Of a stretch of DNA of 64,000 bases, positions 40,903-49,585 are shown piece by piece. The notes beneath the pieces were generated by a model that worked only from the letters and a program-made list of their open reading frames with translations, was not told the origin of the DNA and searched no databases. The position numbers and the translations under genes were made by a program. The stretch's first letter is position 1, and every line of letters begins with the position of its first letter. Source of the DNA: [Clostridium] asparagiforme DSM 15981. Lineage in GTDB: Bacteria > Bacillota > Clostridia > Lachnospirales > Lachnospiraceae. Location: NCBI GenBank assembly GCA_025149125.1, contig CP102272.1, positions 5,704,001 to 5,768,000 on the forward strand, given 5' to 3'.

Positions 40903-41667
40903 TTATTCAAATAAATTCTGACCAAAAAGCCCGAAGGCCCCGCCTGAGGGCTTTATCTCACAGGTTATCTCCCGGCCGGTGGACGGATGGTAAAAGGTCA
41001 GCTTCCTTGCGCACAGGGCTAACGGCTGCCTGGGCCCGCTAAATCCACTTTCTCCCGCACGTTTTCCACCGCCCAGACAATTCCCATACCGGTTATCCCC
41101 AAACAGCGGCGTTCCATGTCCGGCCATCTGAACCCGTATCTGGTGGTAGCGGCCGGTCATCAACTCAATATCCAGCAGAGACAGCTCCATTTCCGGATTT
41201 TCCGCCATCCATCTCCCCGCTTTTACCGTTTCCAAAACCCGGTATACAAGCTCCGCCCGCTTCGCGCCGTCCACAGAGTTATCCACAATCTCAGAACCGC
41301 TGTTTCCCTGATTTTTCAACAGATAATCCACATAGACCCCCTGGTTATCCACAGGTTTTCCACAAACCACGGCGGCATAAATTTTCCGCATTTTTCCCTC
41401 TTGAATCTGTGCGCTTAAGTTTGCGGCAGACTTTTGATTTTTGGCGTAGACCATCACACCCCGGACCGGCTTGTCCAGTCTGTGGATAACTCCCACATAT
41501 GGTGGATGGTTTGTGGATTTTGGGGAAGGAGTTGGTGATAACTTGTGGATATGTGTGCGGATGCGGCTCACCATATCCGGCTCAAAGCCCCGGGCGGACT
41601 GGGATTCCACTCCCGCCGGCTTCTCCACAACAATCACATCAGAATCTTCATATAATACGGTAATCAT
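40903..41667 (-). CDS. RluD-type pseudouridine synthase
   Basis: The 254-aa enzyme converts uridine to pseudouridine in RNA. It has VEKPAGVESQS near the N terminus, the catalytic motif GVIHRLDKPVRG with Asp65, KIYAAVVCGKP, ELMTGRYHQIRVQMA and LALCARKLTFYHP. No S4 domain is present, as in RluA/RluC-like short forms. The ATG at 41667 follows GGAGGAGCG; a longer frame start at 41691 is less likely. The gene is unusually rich in TTATCCACA-like 9-mers (see 41279-41552). Confidence 0.92.
   Translation of the reverse strand: MITVLYEDSDVIVVEKPAGVESQSARGFEPDMVSRIRTHIHKLSPTPSPKSTNHPPYVGVIHRLDKPVRGVMVYAKNQKSAANLSAQIQEGKMRKIYAAVVCGKPVDNQGVYVDYLLKNQGNSGSEIVDNSVDGAKRAELVYRVLETVKAGRWMAENPEMELSLLDIELMTGRYHQIRVQMAGHGTPLFGDNRYGNCLGGGKRAGESGFSGPRQPLALCARKLTFYHPSTGREITCEIKPSGGAFGLFGQNLFE
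41279..41552. other. DnaA-box-like 9-mers inside the pseudouridine synthase gene
   Basis: Perfect TTATCCACA boxes occur at 41279-41287 and 41345-41353 and a perfect TGTGGATAA at 41481-41489. Single-mismatch versions lie at 41324-41332 (TAATCCACA), 41356-41364 (TTTTCCACA) and 41544-41552 (TGTGGATAT). By chance about half a perfect site would be expected in the whole window on both strands. Confidence 0.5.
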
Positions 41668-41887
41668 CGCTCCTCCTTCACTCCGGTACAAATATTCCTA
41701 AACACTCTGACAGTCTGTCTTTCTGACCGGAAACACCGGTCAGGCTGCCTCGGATGTCCAAACGGTGTGAAAATTGGTTCCGAAGGGTGCTTACAGGCAC
41801 ACTCGACGCGCCTTACAACACCAATCTTCCCGCCGTCTGAACTGCCGTCTAAAATACTTTGATTATAAAAGTATTTTTTCAAAAGTA

Positions 41888-41916
41888 TTGCATAATTTTC
41901 CCGGCTGGTGTATAGT
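41888..41916 (+). promoter_or_regulatory. Promoter of the hemolysin-III-like gene
   Basis: TTGCAT (41888-41893), a 17-bp spacer and TATAGT (41911-41916) precede a leader of about 100 nt. The rest of 41668-42020 holds an 8-bp perfect hairpin at 41724-41744 and no gene that I can see. Confidence 0.65.
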
Positions 41917-42020
41917 ATAAAATATAAGGCAACATAGTTTTCATTACTACATATCAAAGTTATTGATAATTCACCCTCTGGCAACAGAGAATTGACATTA
42001 AGACAGGGAGGTTGATTTTT

Positions 42021-42692
42021 ATGAAGACACACATCAAACAGGGCGTAAGCCGGATCAAGGACCCGGGCAGCGCGATCACCCATTTTATCGCCATGGTGTT
42101 AGCCATCTGCGCCACCGCTCCCCTGCTGCTGAAAGCGGCCCGGGAACCGGACCATCTGCATTTTATCTCGCTCACAATCTTTATCCTGAGTATGATCGGC
42201 CTTTACGCCGCCAGCACGATCTATCACAGCCTGGATATTTCCCCGAAAGTCAACCAGCTTCTGCGTAAACTGGACCACATGATGATCTTCATTCTCATCG
42301 CCGGCACCTACACTCCGGTGTGCATGATTGTGCTGGGCGACAAGACTGGCTGGATCCTGCTGGGTCTGGTCTGGGCTATCGCCATCGTGGGTATCATCAT
42401 CAACGCCTGCTGGATCACCTGCCCCAAGTGGTTCTCTTCCCTGATTTACATCGCCATGGGCTGGGTATGCATCCTGGCGTTCACCAAGATCGTCAGCTCC
42501 CTGTCCAGAGCCGGCTTTGCCTGGCTCCTGGCGGGCGGCATCATCTACACCGTGGGCGGCATCATCTACGCCCTGAAGCTGCCGTTCTTCAACTCCAAAC
42601 ACAAGTATTTCGGCTCTCACGAGATCTTCCACCTGTTCGTCATGGGCGGAAGCCTGTGCCACTATGTGCTGATGTACCGGTTTGTGGCGTAA
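42021..42692 (+). CDS. Hemolysin III / PAQR family membrane protein
   Basis: The 223-aa protein has seven predicted membrane helices and the family's metal-site motifs: early Ser and His in ASTIYHSLD, Asp and His in KLDHMMIFILIAGTYTP, and the C-terminal SHEIFHLFVMGGSLCHY. Bacterial members (TrhA/YqfA type) affect membrane energetics or lipid homeostasis; haemolysis was reported for one member. The ATG at 42021 follows GGGAGG; a TTG at 42012 is in frame but unlikely. Monocistronic with its own promoter and terminator. Confidence 0.92.
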   Translation: MKTHIKQGVSRIKDPGSAITHFIAMVLAICATAPLLLKAAREPDHLHFISLTIFILSMIGLYAASTIYHSLDISPKVNQLLRKLDHMMIFILIAGTYTPVCMIVLGDKTGWILLGLVWAIAIVGIIINACWITCPKWFSSLIYIAMGWVCILAFTKIVSSLSRAGFAWLLAGGIIYTVGGIIYALKLPFFNSKHKYFGSHEIFHLFVMGGSLCHYVLMYRFVA

Positions 42693-42802
42693 AACAGTAC
42701 ACGCATTATCATACCATGGGCGGCTGGGGAAATCCAGGGGCATGGAGAAAATACGGATAGCGGATTGAGGAGACATCCCGGCCGCACGTCTCGGAAAAGG
42801 CC

Positions 42803-42833
42803 CGGAAAACGTTGGGACATCATACGTTTTCCG
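42803..42833 (+). terminator. Terminator after the hemolysin-III-like gene
   Basis: A perfect 10-bp stem, CGGAAAACGT (42803-42812) with ACGTTTTCCG (42824-42833), extended by GGC/GCC outside, is followed by CCTTTATATTTT. It may also stop minus-strand transcripts after the SDR gene. Confidence 0.6.
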
Positions 42834-42908
42834 AGCCTTTATATTTTGAACAGCGCTCCTCGGCAAGAGGGGAGCCGATCTCCGTTTATTTCTCCGCGGG
42901 CCTGCCTG

Positions 42909-43754
42909 TCATCCTCGCGGCTTCCAGTCCACCTCCCGCTTGACCTTTCCCCAGCCGCTTTCCGCCTCCCAGGCGGTTTCAGCCAGGCCGGGAAGGGACA
43001 GACCCCCGTCGATCACCAGGGAGATTCCCGTAATGTACGAGGCCTTCTCCGAGGACAGAAACACTACCGCGTTCCCTATATCCTCCGGCGTCCCATACCG
43101 CTCCAGCGGAATCCGGCGGGACAGAAATTTAATCTTCTCAATGTGAGCCGGGTCTGCAGACTGCTCCTCCTCCGGTGTAAACCGGCGCGTGGCCCCCGGC
43201 AGAATGTTGTTCACCCGGATTCCATAGGGCGCCACGTCCAGGGCGACGGACTGACATGCGCGGTTTAGCGCCGCCTTGATCCCACCATAGACCAGATCTC
43301 CGGGATGGGCGCTCAGCCCACGCACAGAGCTAATGTTGACAATGCTTCCCTTTATACCGTGAGCCGCCATATAGGTGGCAGACTCCCGCATGAGAATCAC
43401 GTAGTTGCGGAACAGAACCTGAATCAAATAATCCATATGTTCTTCCGTCAGGTCAAAAATACTCTCCAGTATGGTCACGCCCGCGTTGTTGACCATCAGA
43501 TCCAGCCCTCCCAGAAATTCCACCGCCCGATTAAAAAAGGCCACGCCCGCTCCGTCCTCTGAGAAATCGCCCTCAAAACAGGTGAATTTCCCTTCCGGAT
43601 ATCGACCCTGCAGGTCCTCCAGCACCTTTCTGGCATTTTCCGCCTTGCTCCGGTAGGAAAATACCACATCGCAGCCATCGGCCGCCAGGCAGTACACAAC
43701 TCCCCGGCCGATGCCGCTGCTGCCTCCGGTTACCACCGCTTTTCTTCTCTCCAT
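42909..43754 (-). CDS. SDR family oxidoreductase
   Basis: The 281-aa NAD(P)-dependent dehydrogenase has TGGSSGIG (9-16), NNAG, NISSVRG with the catalytic Ser, YGGIK with Tyr and Lys, and the C-terminal YITGISLVIDGG. It is the last gene of the RpiR-controlled operon. The tail of about 30 residues after the IDGG motif is longer than usual. The start at 43754 follows GGAGGAGAT; the open frame extends to 43895 inside the cupin gene but lacks a site there. The substrate is presumably the compound imported by the NitT/TauT system or a derivative. Confidence 0.88.
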   Translation of the reverse strand: MERRKAVVTGGSSGIGRGVVYCLAADGCDVVFSYRSKAENARKVLEDLQGRYPEGKFTCFEGDFSEDGAGVAFFNRAVEFLGGLDLMVNNAGVTILESIFDLTEEHMDYLIQVLFRNYVILMRESATYMAAHGIKGSIVNISSVRGLSAHPGDLVYGGIKAALNRACQSVALDVAPYGIRVNNILPGATRRFTPEEEQSADPAHIEKIKFLSRRIPLERYGTPEDIGNAVVFLSSEKASYITGISLVIDGGLSLPGLAETAWEAESGWGKVKREVDWKPRG

Positions 43755-43773
43755 CCCAATCTCCTCCTTCTGA

Positions 43774-44169
43774 TTATATTCCCTCTGCTCCTGCTGCCCG
43801 GTCCGGGACCTGGGAAGAAAATGCCAGAAACACCAGAAATTCCTGGCCCCGGTTGGCGATGGAATGGGTAAATCCCGCTGGTATAAACACCGCATCCCCG
43901 TCCCGTATGGCGCGGGTCTCTCCGTTCACCGTCATCTCCCCTATGCCGGAAATGATATAGTAAACCTCCTCGTGATCCCCGTGGGCGTGAGCCTCGTACG
44001 CCTTGCCCTCCTGCAGCATGGCGTAGGCCACGTAGAGCATGCCCCTCATGCAGCAGTTGGGAATGCCGGGATCGTACGCCTCCTGCCCCTTCAGCAGTTT
44101 GTAATCGATGCCAAAGTCATGGACAATGGTGGGCGCGGCGTCCCGCCAGTTCGTCACTACCATCCGCAT
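43774..44169 (-). CDS. Cupin-domain protein
   Basis: The 131-aa protein is a single small beta-barrel cupin: motif 1 HAHGDHEEVYYIISGIGEM carries His/His/Glu metal ligands and motif 2 GDAVFIPAGFTHSIAN the last His. Such proteins are often isomerases, lyases or sugar-acid binding proteins. It is 6 bp after the M24 peptidase gene and 19 bp before the SDR gene, so it belongs to the same pathway. Actual reaction unknown. Confidence 0.85.
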   Translation of the reverse strand: MRMVVTNWRDAAPTIVHDFGIDYKLLKGQEAYDPGIPNCCMRGMLYVAYAMLQEGKAYEAHAHGDHEEVYYIISGIGEMTVNGETRAIRDGDAVFIPAGFTHSIANRGQEFLVFLAFSSQVPDRAAGAEGI

Positions 44170-44175
44170 TTCCCC

Positions 44176-45303
44176 CTATTCTTCTCCATAACCCGCGCCT
44201 CCAATCACAAACTCCTCATCCCGCAGGCCGGTGAGAATCTCATAACCATTTGCCGTCACCAGAACCTCGTCCTCAATGCGCACGCCGCCCACCCCTGGCA
44301 CATATACTCCCGGCTCGATGGTCACCACCATATTCTCCCTGAGCACGTCCTCCGCCCCCGGCACAATGGCCGGCCATTCCTGGCTGTTGATGCCGATGCT
44401 GTGTCCCAGATACGGATTAAACCATCTGGCATAGGGGTGTCCGTGAATCACCTTCATGGCCTGATCCATCAGCTGCTGGAAACGAACGCCGGGCCGGATC
44501 ATCTGAATACAGGCCCGTTCGATGTGCCAGACCAGCTGGTAAAGCTCCCTCTGCTCCTCCCCCGCGTAGCCCACGGCAAAGCTTCTCGTCCAGTCGGAGG
44601 CATAGTGATTCACTACCGCCCCAAAATCCAGCAGGACCACATCCCCCTCTTGTATCCGGTAATCCCCTGGCAGGTTGATGGTCCTGAGCGCGTTCTCCCC
44701 AGCCAGGGCCTTCATGGTAAAGGGCACGCCCTCCGATCCCAGCCTGCGCATAAAATATTCCAGCTCCGCCACCACGTCCCGCTCCCGCAGCCCAGGCCGG
44801 ACCAGGCTCTTGGCGTACTCCATAGCCTCCTTCGCCACCTGTGCCGAGTCCCTCAGCGCCTGAATCTCTTCGGGTGATTTGATCAGCCTGGCCCGCTGCA
44901 AATGAGTGGACACATCCGTCCAGCAGAGAGAACGGCCCGTCTCCTTCAGCAAACGCCGCAGTGTCAAATAGAGATTCAACTCCATCCCGTCCTGCTCAAA
45001 TCCCAGGCATTTTGCATTTCCAAGGCGCTGGACAATTCTCTCCGCCATCTGCTCCACGGATCCCTGGTAAGGCACCAGGGTCACCGGCTCCGCGTAAAGC
45101 TGTTCCTGAACCAGCGGCTGCCACCCGGCCGGAAAGAAGAACCAAGCGCCGTCCGGCGCCAGCAGGACGCAGTTATAACCGATCTGCGACGGTCTCCTGG
45201 CGGCAGTGGAAAAACCAACCGTGTAAAAAATATTCTGCTGTGTCGTGATCAGCACCGGGTAATCCCGGTCCTGAAATAGTTTCTCATACGTTCTCATATT
45301 CAT
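44176..45303 (-). CDS. M24 family metallopeptidase (Xaa-Pro aminopeptidase/prolidase-like)
   Basis: The 375-aa protein has the pita-bread fold with a creatinase-type N-terminal domain. All five metal ligands are present: D226 and D237 (LLDFGAVVNHYASD), H301 (LGHSIG), E330 (VTIEPG) and E344 (RIEDEVL). The His usually found in the earlier substrate-binding GxNxxxPH motif is not evident (AGENALRTINL). In an importer operon such proteins often cleave an unusual amide rather than a peptide. The start at 45303 has only a GGTGG-like site and is 4 bp from the ATPase gene, so coupling is likely. Confidence 0.85.
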   Translation of the reverse strand: MNMRTYEKLFQDRDYPVLITTQQNIFYTVGFSTAARRPSQIGYNCVLLAPDGAWFFFPAGWQPLVQEQLYAEPVTLVPYQGSVEQMAERIVQRLGNAKCLGFEQDGMELNLYLTLRRLLKETGRSLCWTDVSTHLQRARLIKSPEEIQALRDSAQVAKEAMEYAKSLVRPGLRERDVVAELEYFMRRLGSEGVPFTMKALAGENALRTINLPGDYRIQEGDVVLLDFGAVVNHYASDWTRSFAVGYAGEEQRELYQLVWHIERACIQMIRPGVRFQQLMDQAMKVIHGHPYARWFNPYLGHSIGINSQEWPAIVPGAEDVLRENMVVTIEPGVYVPGVGGVRIEDEVLVTANGYEILTGLRDEEFVIGGAGYGEE

Positions 45304-45307
45304 CGAA

Positions 45308-46069
45308 TCACCACCATTTGATGAGCTCGGTCACCTGTTCGCGCAGCTGTACGAACTCTGGAGCGGCGATGTCCCGCGGCCGCGGCAGATGGTTCTCCAG
45401 CGTCTGTTTGACTGTGGTCGGCTTATTGGTCAGGATCATAATGTGTTCGCCCAAATACACAGCTTCCTCGATGTTATGAGTGATAAACAGAACCGTGGTC
45501 CCGGTCATCTGCCACAGCCGGATCAACTCGTCCTCCAGCTTGAAGCGCAGTTCAATATCCAACTGCCCGTAGGGTTCGTCCATGAGCAGCAGCTCCGGCT
45601 CCGTGGCAAAAGCCCTGGCAATGGATACGCGCTGCAGCATGCTGGCGGAAAGCTGTTTTGGGTAATAGCTGCGATATTTTGTAAGTCCCACAATGTCCAG
45701 ATATTTCTCCACCAGCTCCTGGCGCTTTTTCTGGGGCGTATGCTTGATGTCCAGGCCAAAGGCCACATTCTGCTCCACCGTCAGCCATGGCATAGTAGAA
45801 TTTCCCTGGAAAATATAGGCAATATTGTCCTTTTTAGGGTCAACCGGATGCCCGTCCAGCAATATTTCGCCGGAGGTGATGTCATAGATCCTGGTCAGGC
45901 TGTTTAAAAAGGTGGTCTTCCCGCAGCCTGTCGGGCCTACAACGCACAGCAGATCCCCCTTTTCCACATCGAAGGATATGTCGTCCAGCACCAGCAAGTC
46001 GCCAAATTTCTTAGTCAGATGCCTGACCTGCACTTTGGTCCGGCTGCTGCCGCTCTCTTGTTCTCTCAT
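45308..46069 (-). CDS. NitT/TauT-type ABC transporter ATP-binding protein (second)
   Basis: The 253-aa ATPase has Walker A VGPTGCGKTTF, Q-loop IFQGNSTMPWLTVEQN, a signature region in which the usual LSGG is altered to LSASMLQRVSIARAF, Walker B LLLMDEPYG and a switch His in FITHNIEEAV. The TauB/SsuB family uses such subunits to import sulfonates, nitrate, pyrimidine precursors and related compounds. A second, different ATPase gene lies directly upstream; the two probably form a heterodimer, with one weakened catalytic site. Confidence 0.9.
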   Translation of the reverse strand: MREQESGSSRTKVQVRHLTKKFGDLLVLDDISFDVEKGDLLCVVGPTGCGKTTFLNSLTRIYDITSGEILLDGHPVDPKKDNIAYIFQGNSTMPWLTVEQNVAFGLDIKHTPQKKRQELVEKYLDIVGLTKYRSYYPKQLSASMLQRVSIARAFATEPELLLMDEPYGQLDIELRFKLEDELIRLWQMTGTTVLFITHNIEEAVYLGEHIMILTNKPTTVKQTLENHLPRPRDIAAPEFVQLREQVTELIKWW

Positions 46070-46082
46070 GTTAACGCCCTCC

Positions 46083-46850
46083 TCACAATGTCTTGTCCAC
46101 GATGCCGGTAATTTCCTTGCGCAGCGCCAAAAATTCGGAGGACGTATATTTCCGTGGGCGGGGCAGGTCGATCACATACTCCTTTTTGACCGTGGCCGGG
46201 CAGTTGGACAACACCACGATCCGGTCCGCCAGGTAGATCGCCTCCTCAATATTGTTGGTTACAAAAATAATCGTCCGTTTCTCCGTCTGCCAGATGCGCT
46301 GCAATTCCTCCTGCATCAGATACCGGGTCTGGGCATCCAACGCGCCGAAAGGCTCATCCATCAGCATCACCCGGGGCTCAATGCAATATGCGCGGGCGAT
46401 TCCAACGCGCTGCTTCATACCGCCGGACAGCTGTACGGGAAAGGAGTCCTCAAATCCCTGCAATCCCACCAGGTCCATATATTTCTGGGCGCGCCTGCGC
46501 CTCTCCTTCGGAGCAACCCCGGCCATTTTCAGGCCATACTCCACGTTTTTAATTGCAGTCAGCCAGGGAAACAGGGTGATGTTCTGAAACACCACGCCCC
46601 GATCCGGCCCCGGCCCGGTAACCGGTTGGCCGGCCACCGTGATCGTGCCCGATGTGGGCGGCTCAAAACCGGCGATCAGATTGATCAGCGTGGTCTTGCC
46701 GCACTGTCCCGGCCCGAACAGGCAGATAAACTCGTTCTCGTCCGCCGTCAGGTCAAAGTCCGCCACTACCTGGTGTTCCCCCGACGGGACCTTGAATGTT
46801 TTACAAATCCCCTGGCATTCAATCAGCCCTCGCTTCTGTTCCATCGACAT
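46083..46850 (-). CDS. NitT/TauT-type ABC transporter ATP-binding protein (first)
   Basis: The 255-aa ATPase has Walker A FGPGQCGKTTL, Q-loop VFQNITLFPWLTAIKN, a canonical signature LSGGMKQRVGIARAY, Walker B VMLMDEPFGALD and FVTNNIEEAIYL, in which the usual switch His is Asn. It overlaps the permease gene upstream by 28 bp. Paired with the ATPase at 45308, each subunit lacks a different conserved element, consistent with an asymmetric heterodimer. Confidence 0.9.
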   Translation of the reverse strand: MSMEQKRGLIECQGICKTFKVPSGEHQVVADFDLTADENEFICLFGPGQCGKTTLINLIAGFEPPTSGTITVAGQPVTGPGPDRGVVFQNITLFPWLTAIKNVEYGLKMAGVAPKERRRRAQKYMDLVGLQGFEDSFPVQLSGGMKQRVGIARAYCIEPRVMLMDEPFGALDAQTRYLMQEELQRIWQTEKRTIIFVTNNIEEAIYLADRIVVLSNCPATVKKEYVIDLPRPRKYTSSEFLALRKEITGIVDKTL

Positions 46851-47605
46851 AATCTCGCCTCAACCTTTCTGAATATAGTGGAAAGCAGCATGCCAACAAT
46901 GCCGATGGCCAGAATTCCCGTCATAATCTGGATCATATCATTGTTGTTCATCCCGGCAATGATAATCCATCCCAGCCCCTCGGAGGAGCGCACCATCTCA
47001 GCGGCAAGCACCGTCGCCCAGCAGCTGGACAACGCCACCTGCAGGCCGGCGAAAATGGGTGGAATCGTGGCAGGCAGAACCACTGTAAAAAGAATCTTAC
47101 GCTTGCCTGCCCCCAGCATCCGGGCCGCATCGATGTACTCCGGATTTACATTTTTCGCCCCGCTCCACGCATTGAGCGTGACATAACAAAAGGAAGCCAG
47201 AAAAATCAGAAATACCTTCGCTCCCTCCCCCAGGCCGATCCACACAATGGAGATGGGGATCCAGGCGATGGGCGGAATGGGGCGGATGATCCGAAAGACC
47301 GGTGAAAAAACCGCCTCAACCAACCGGCTCCAGCCCATACTAAGCCCCAGCACCACGCCGACGGCCGCCCCAATGAAGTAGCCCGCCATCACGCGCAAAA
47401 GGCTGTATACAACATGCATTATCAATGTTTTCGAACCGATCCGTCCGCCGAACAGGGTTTCAAAAAACTTGCGGAGGACGGGGATGGGGCCTGGCATCAG
47501 CCTTCCCAAATCCCCCGTCACGCCAAAATTCCACAGGCATAAAAACGCACCGATCGATATGGCCGCACAGAACAGTTCCATCGTATTAAAGCGTTTCTTT
47601 TTCAT
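46823..47605 (-). CDS. NitT/TauT-type ABC transporter permease (second)
   Basis: The 260-aa membrane protein has six predicted helices and the family motif region PPIAWIPISIVWIGLGEGAKVF followed by the cytoplasmic EAA-type loop (EYIDAARMLGAGKRKILFTV). It overlaps the preceding permease gene by 4 bp and the following ATPase gene by 28 bp. Together with the permease at 47602 it should form the membrane channel. Confidence 0.92.
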   Translation of the reverse strand: MKKKRFNTMELFCAAISIGAFLCLWNFGVTGDLGRLMPGPIPVLRKFFETLFGGRIGSKTLIMHVVYSLLRVMAGYFIGAAVGVVLGLSMGWSRLVEAVFSPVFRIIRPIPPIAWIPISIVWIGLGEGAKVFLIFLASFCYVTLNAWSGAKNVNPEYIDAARMLGAGKRKILFTVVLPATIPPIFAGLQVALSSCWATVLAAEMVRSSEGLGWIIIAGMNNNDMIQIMTGILAIGIVGMLLSTIFRKVEARLCRWNRSEG

Positions 47606-48390
47606 TGCGCATTCATTCCCTTCGCGACCATTGTCTCAATCTTTTGCAGAATCGCATCCAGCGCCAGCCCGACCACGCCGATCATCAGCATGCCCACGAT
47701 CACCAGATCCGGGCGGGAGATGTAACGGGCCTGCTGGATCATGAATCCCAACCCCTTGCTGGCCGCCAGCATCTCTGCTGCCACCAGAGCCATCCAGCTT
47801 CCGCCCAGCGCGGTCCGCAGTCCGGTGAAAATCATGGGCGTGGCGGTGGGGATCGCGATCTTGACCAGCTTCTGCCACTGACTGGCTCCGAACACATCCC
47901 CCACCCACAGATGCAGCTGGTCGGTCTGTCGGATTCCCGTATAAGTGTTCACAATACAGGCCACAAAAGAATTAACAAATATTACCATTGCTTTAGCTTC
48001 GATTCCGATCCCGAAAATCAGGATAAACATAGGTGTCCAGGCCAGGCCCGGTACCGGCCGGATTAGGTCGAATACCGGGCGGACCAGCCAGTCGCACCAC
48101 TTGTTCCAGGCCATGGCGATCCCCAGAGGCACTCCCAAAAGCGCCCCGATGCTATACCCCATCAGGCAGACCTTCAGGCTCTCCAGGAGATGCTGCCCCA
48201 GGGTGGCGCCATCCGGCTTTTTTTCCACCAGCTTCGTGAGAAACGTGTCCACGGTCTTCTCCAGTCCCGGGAAAACGGAGCTCTTGGCCAGCTTCATCAC
48301 ATCGATGGCGATATACCAGACCAGGAGCACCACGGCCACCGAGGCGCAGGAGATTAAAATATACTTGTATTGCTCTATCAGTTTTTTCAT
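47602..48390 (-). CDS. NitT/TauT-type ABC transporter permease (first)
   Basis: The 262-aa membrane protein has six helices and the typical RPVPGLAWTPMFILIFGIG segment and an EAA-type loop (LHLWVGDVFGASQWQKLVKI). It is about 40 bp after the binding-protein gene. Two different permeases plus two different ATPases make this a four-subunit importer, less common than the single-pair TauABC arrangement. Confidence 0.92.
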   Translation of the reverse strand: MKKLIEQYKYILISCASVAVVLLVWYIAIDVMKLAKSSVFPGLEKTVDTFLTKLVEKKPDGATLGQHLLESLKVCLMGYSIGALLGVPLGIAMAWNKWCDWLVRPVFDLIRPVPGLAWTPMFILIFGIGIEAKAMVIFVNSFVACIVNTYTGIRQTDQLHLWVGDVFGASQWQKLVKIAIPTATPMIFTGLRTALGGSWMALVAAEMLAASKGLGFMIQQARYISRPDLVIVGMLMIGVVGLALDAILQKIETMVAKGMNAQ

Positions 48391-48432
48391 TTGATCAACA
48401 CTTTCTGTCCAGAATTTGCGGTTGTCCCGGAA

Positions 48433-49566
48433 TTATTTCTCCAGTCCGGCACGATACTCCAACAACCGGTCGATAAAGCTGTGATTCAACGCCGCCTCGA
48501 TTCTCGGCATGGCATCGTCCTCAATCAGTCCCTGGGTCATCAGGAAGTTGCCCATCACCTTCATGGTATTTCCATAAGGGTAAGCAGGATTTTCCAAATT
48601 CTCCCATGTCCAGAACGTCACGTTTTTGATCTCGGATGCCATATCCTCCTCAGAGTAATTGGTACCGCCTTCGTCCTTGTACAGCTTCATGGCATACTCC
48701 CCGCGGGCTCCGTCGTCCGTAGCCAGCCGGTCCATTGCTTCATAGACGCAGTTCAGAATCGCCACCACATCATCGGGATACTGGTCGGCCAGCTCTTTCC
48801 CCACAATAAAGGAGTCCACCAGCGGGCCGCCCGCCAGGTCCGTATAGTCCGCCACCAGGGTATAGGCGGGATCGCTCTCCAGAGTGTTCGAGTAAGGCGG
48901 CGTGGTTCCCAGCAGGTCTCCCTGGCCCGTAATAAAGGCCTCATAGGCCTGAGCGTGGTCCATGGCTACAAATTCAATCTCATCTGCAGACAGGCCCATG
49001 GCCTCTGCATAGGCAAAGGCGATGTACTGCTGCGGTCCTGCCCCCAGGCCCAGGATCGTTGTCCCTTTCACGGTCTCCGGGCTGCCGTAATAGCCTGTAT
49101 CCTGATAGACTCCTGCCTTTACAACTTCGCTGTCCGTGCGGGCGTAAAGGGACTGACCGCCAAAGTTGATGGTGGCGTCTCCCACATAGTAAAAGTTTTC
49201 CGTGGGAAGGACGTACACCGCCGCCATGCCGTTGGCCGCCGCGTCGATCTCCCCCGCGTTCAGCGCTTCATTCAAAGCCGGACCGTTGGCCAGTGTCACG
49301 ATCTCCACGTCCAGTCCCGCCTCCTCAAACAGGCCCAAGTCCCGGGCATAATAGAGATAAAGACTGGTCTGGCGCACCTGACCGCCGATCTTCCAGTGAC
49401 GGCCGGAGAGCTTCAATCCCCCGCCCTCGCCTTCCGCAGCGCTTTCCGTTGGAGTCTGGGCAGCAGCCGGCGCAGTTGTCTCCTGTTTCTCATTCGTTCT
49501 GGAACAACCTGCCGCCAGACAGAGAGCCAATATGGATACCAATGCTAAATTTAAATTTCGTTTCAT
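48433..49566 (-). CDS. NitT/TauT-type ABC transporter substrate-binding lipoprotein
   Basis: The 377-aa protein begins with a lipoprotein signal (MKRNLNLALVSILALCLAAG then C, lipobox LAAGC) followed by a Thr/Glu/Ala-rich linker and a periplasmic-binding type II domain of the SsuA/NMT1 family (YLYYARDLGLFEEAGLDVEI, GPALNEALNAGEIDAAANG). It is surface-anchored. The ATG at 49566 follows GGAGGAG; the frame upstream to 49623 is not used. The substrate is unknown; the surrounding enzymes suggest a carbon or nitrogen compound rather than sulfonate. Confidence 0.92.
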   Translation of the reverse strand: MKRNLNLALVSILALCLAAGCSRTNEKQETTAPAAAQTPTESAAEGEGGGLKLSGRHWKIGGQVRQTSLYLYYARDLGLFEEAGLDVEIVTLANGPALNEALNAGEIDAAANGMAAVYVLPTENFYYVGDATINFGGQSLYARTDSEVVKAGVYQDTGYYGSPETVKGTTILGLGAGPQQYIAFAYAEAMGLSADEIEFVAMDHAQAYEAFITGQGDLLGTTPPYSNTLESDPAYTLVADYTDLAGGPLVDSFIVGKELADQYPDDVVAILNCVYEAMDRLATDDGARGEYAMKLYKDEGGTNYSEEDMASEIKNVTFWTWENLENPAYPYGNTMKVMGNFLMTQGLIEDDAMPRIEAALNHSFIDRLLEYRAGLEK

Positions 49567-49585
49567 GTTTTCTCCTCCTGTTTTG

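Noticed and set aside
43755..43895. N-terminal extension of the SDR gene
   Set aside because: It overlaps the cupin gene and has no ribosome-binding site; the ATG at 43754 follows a strong GGAGGAG.
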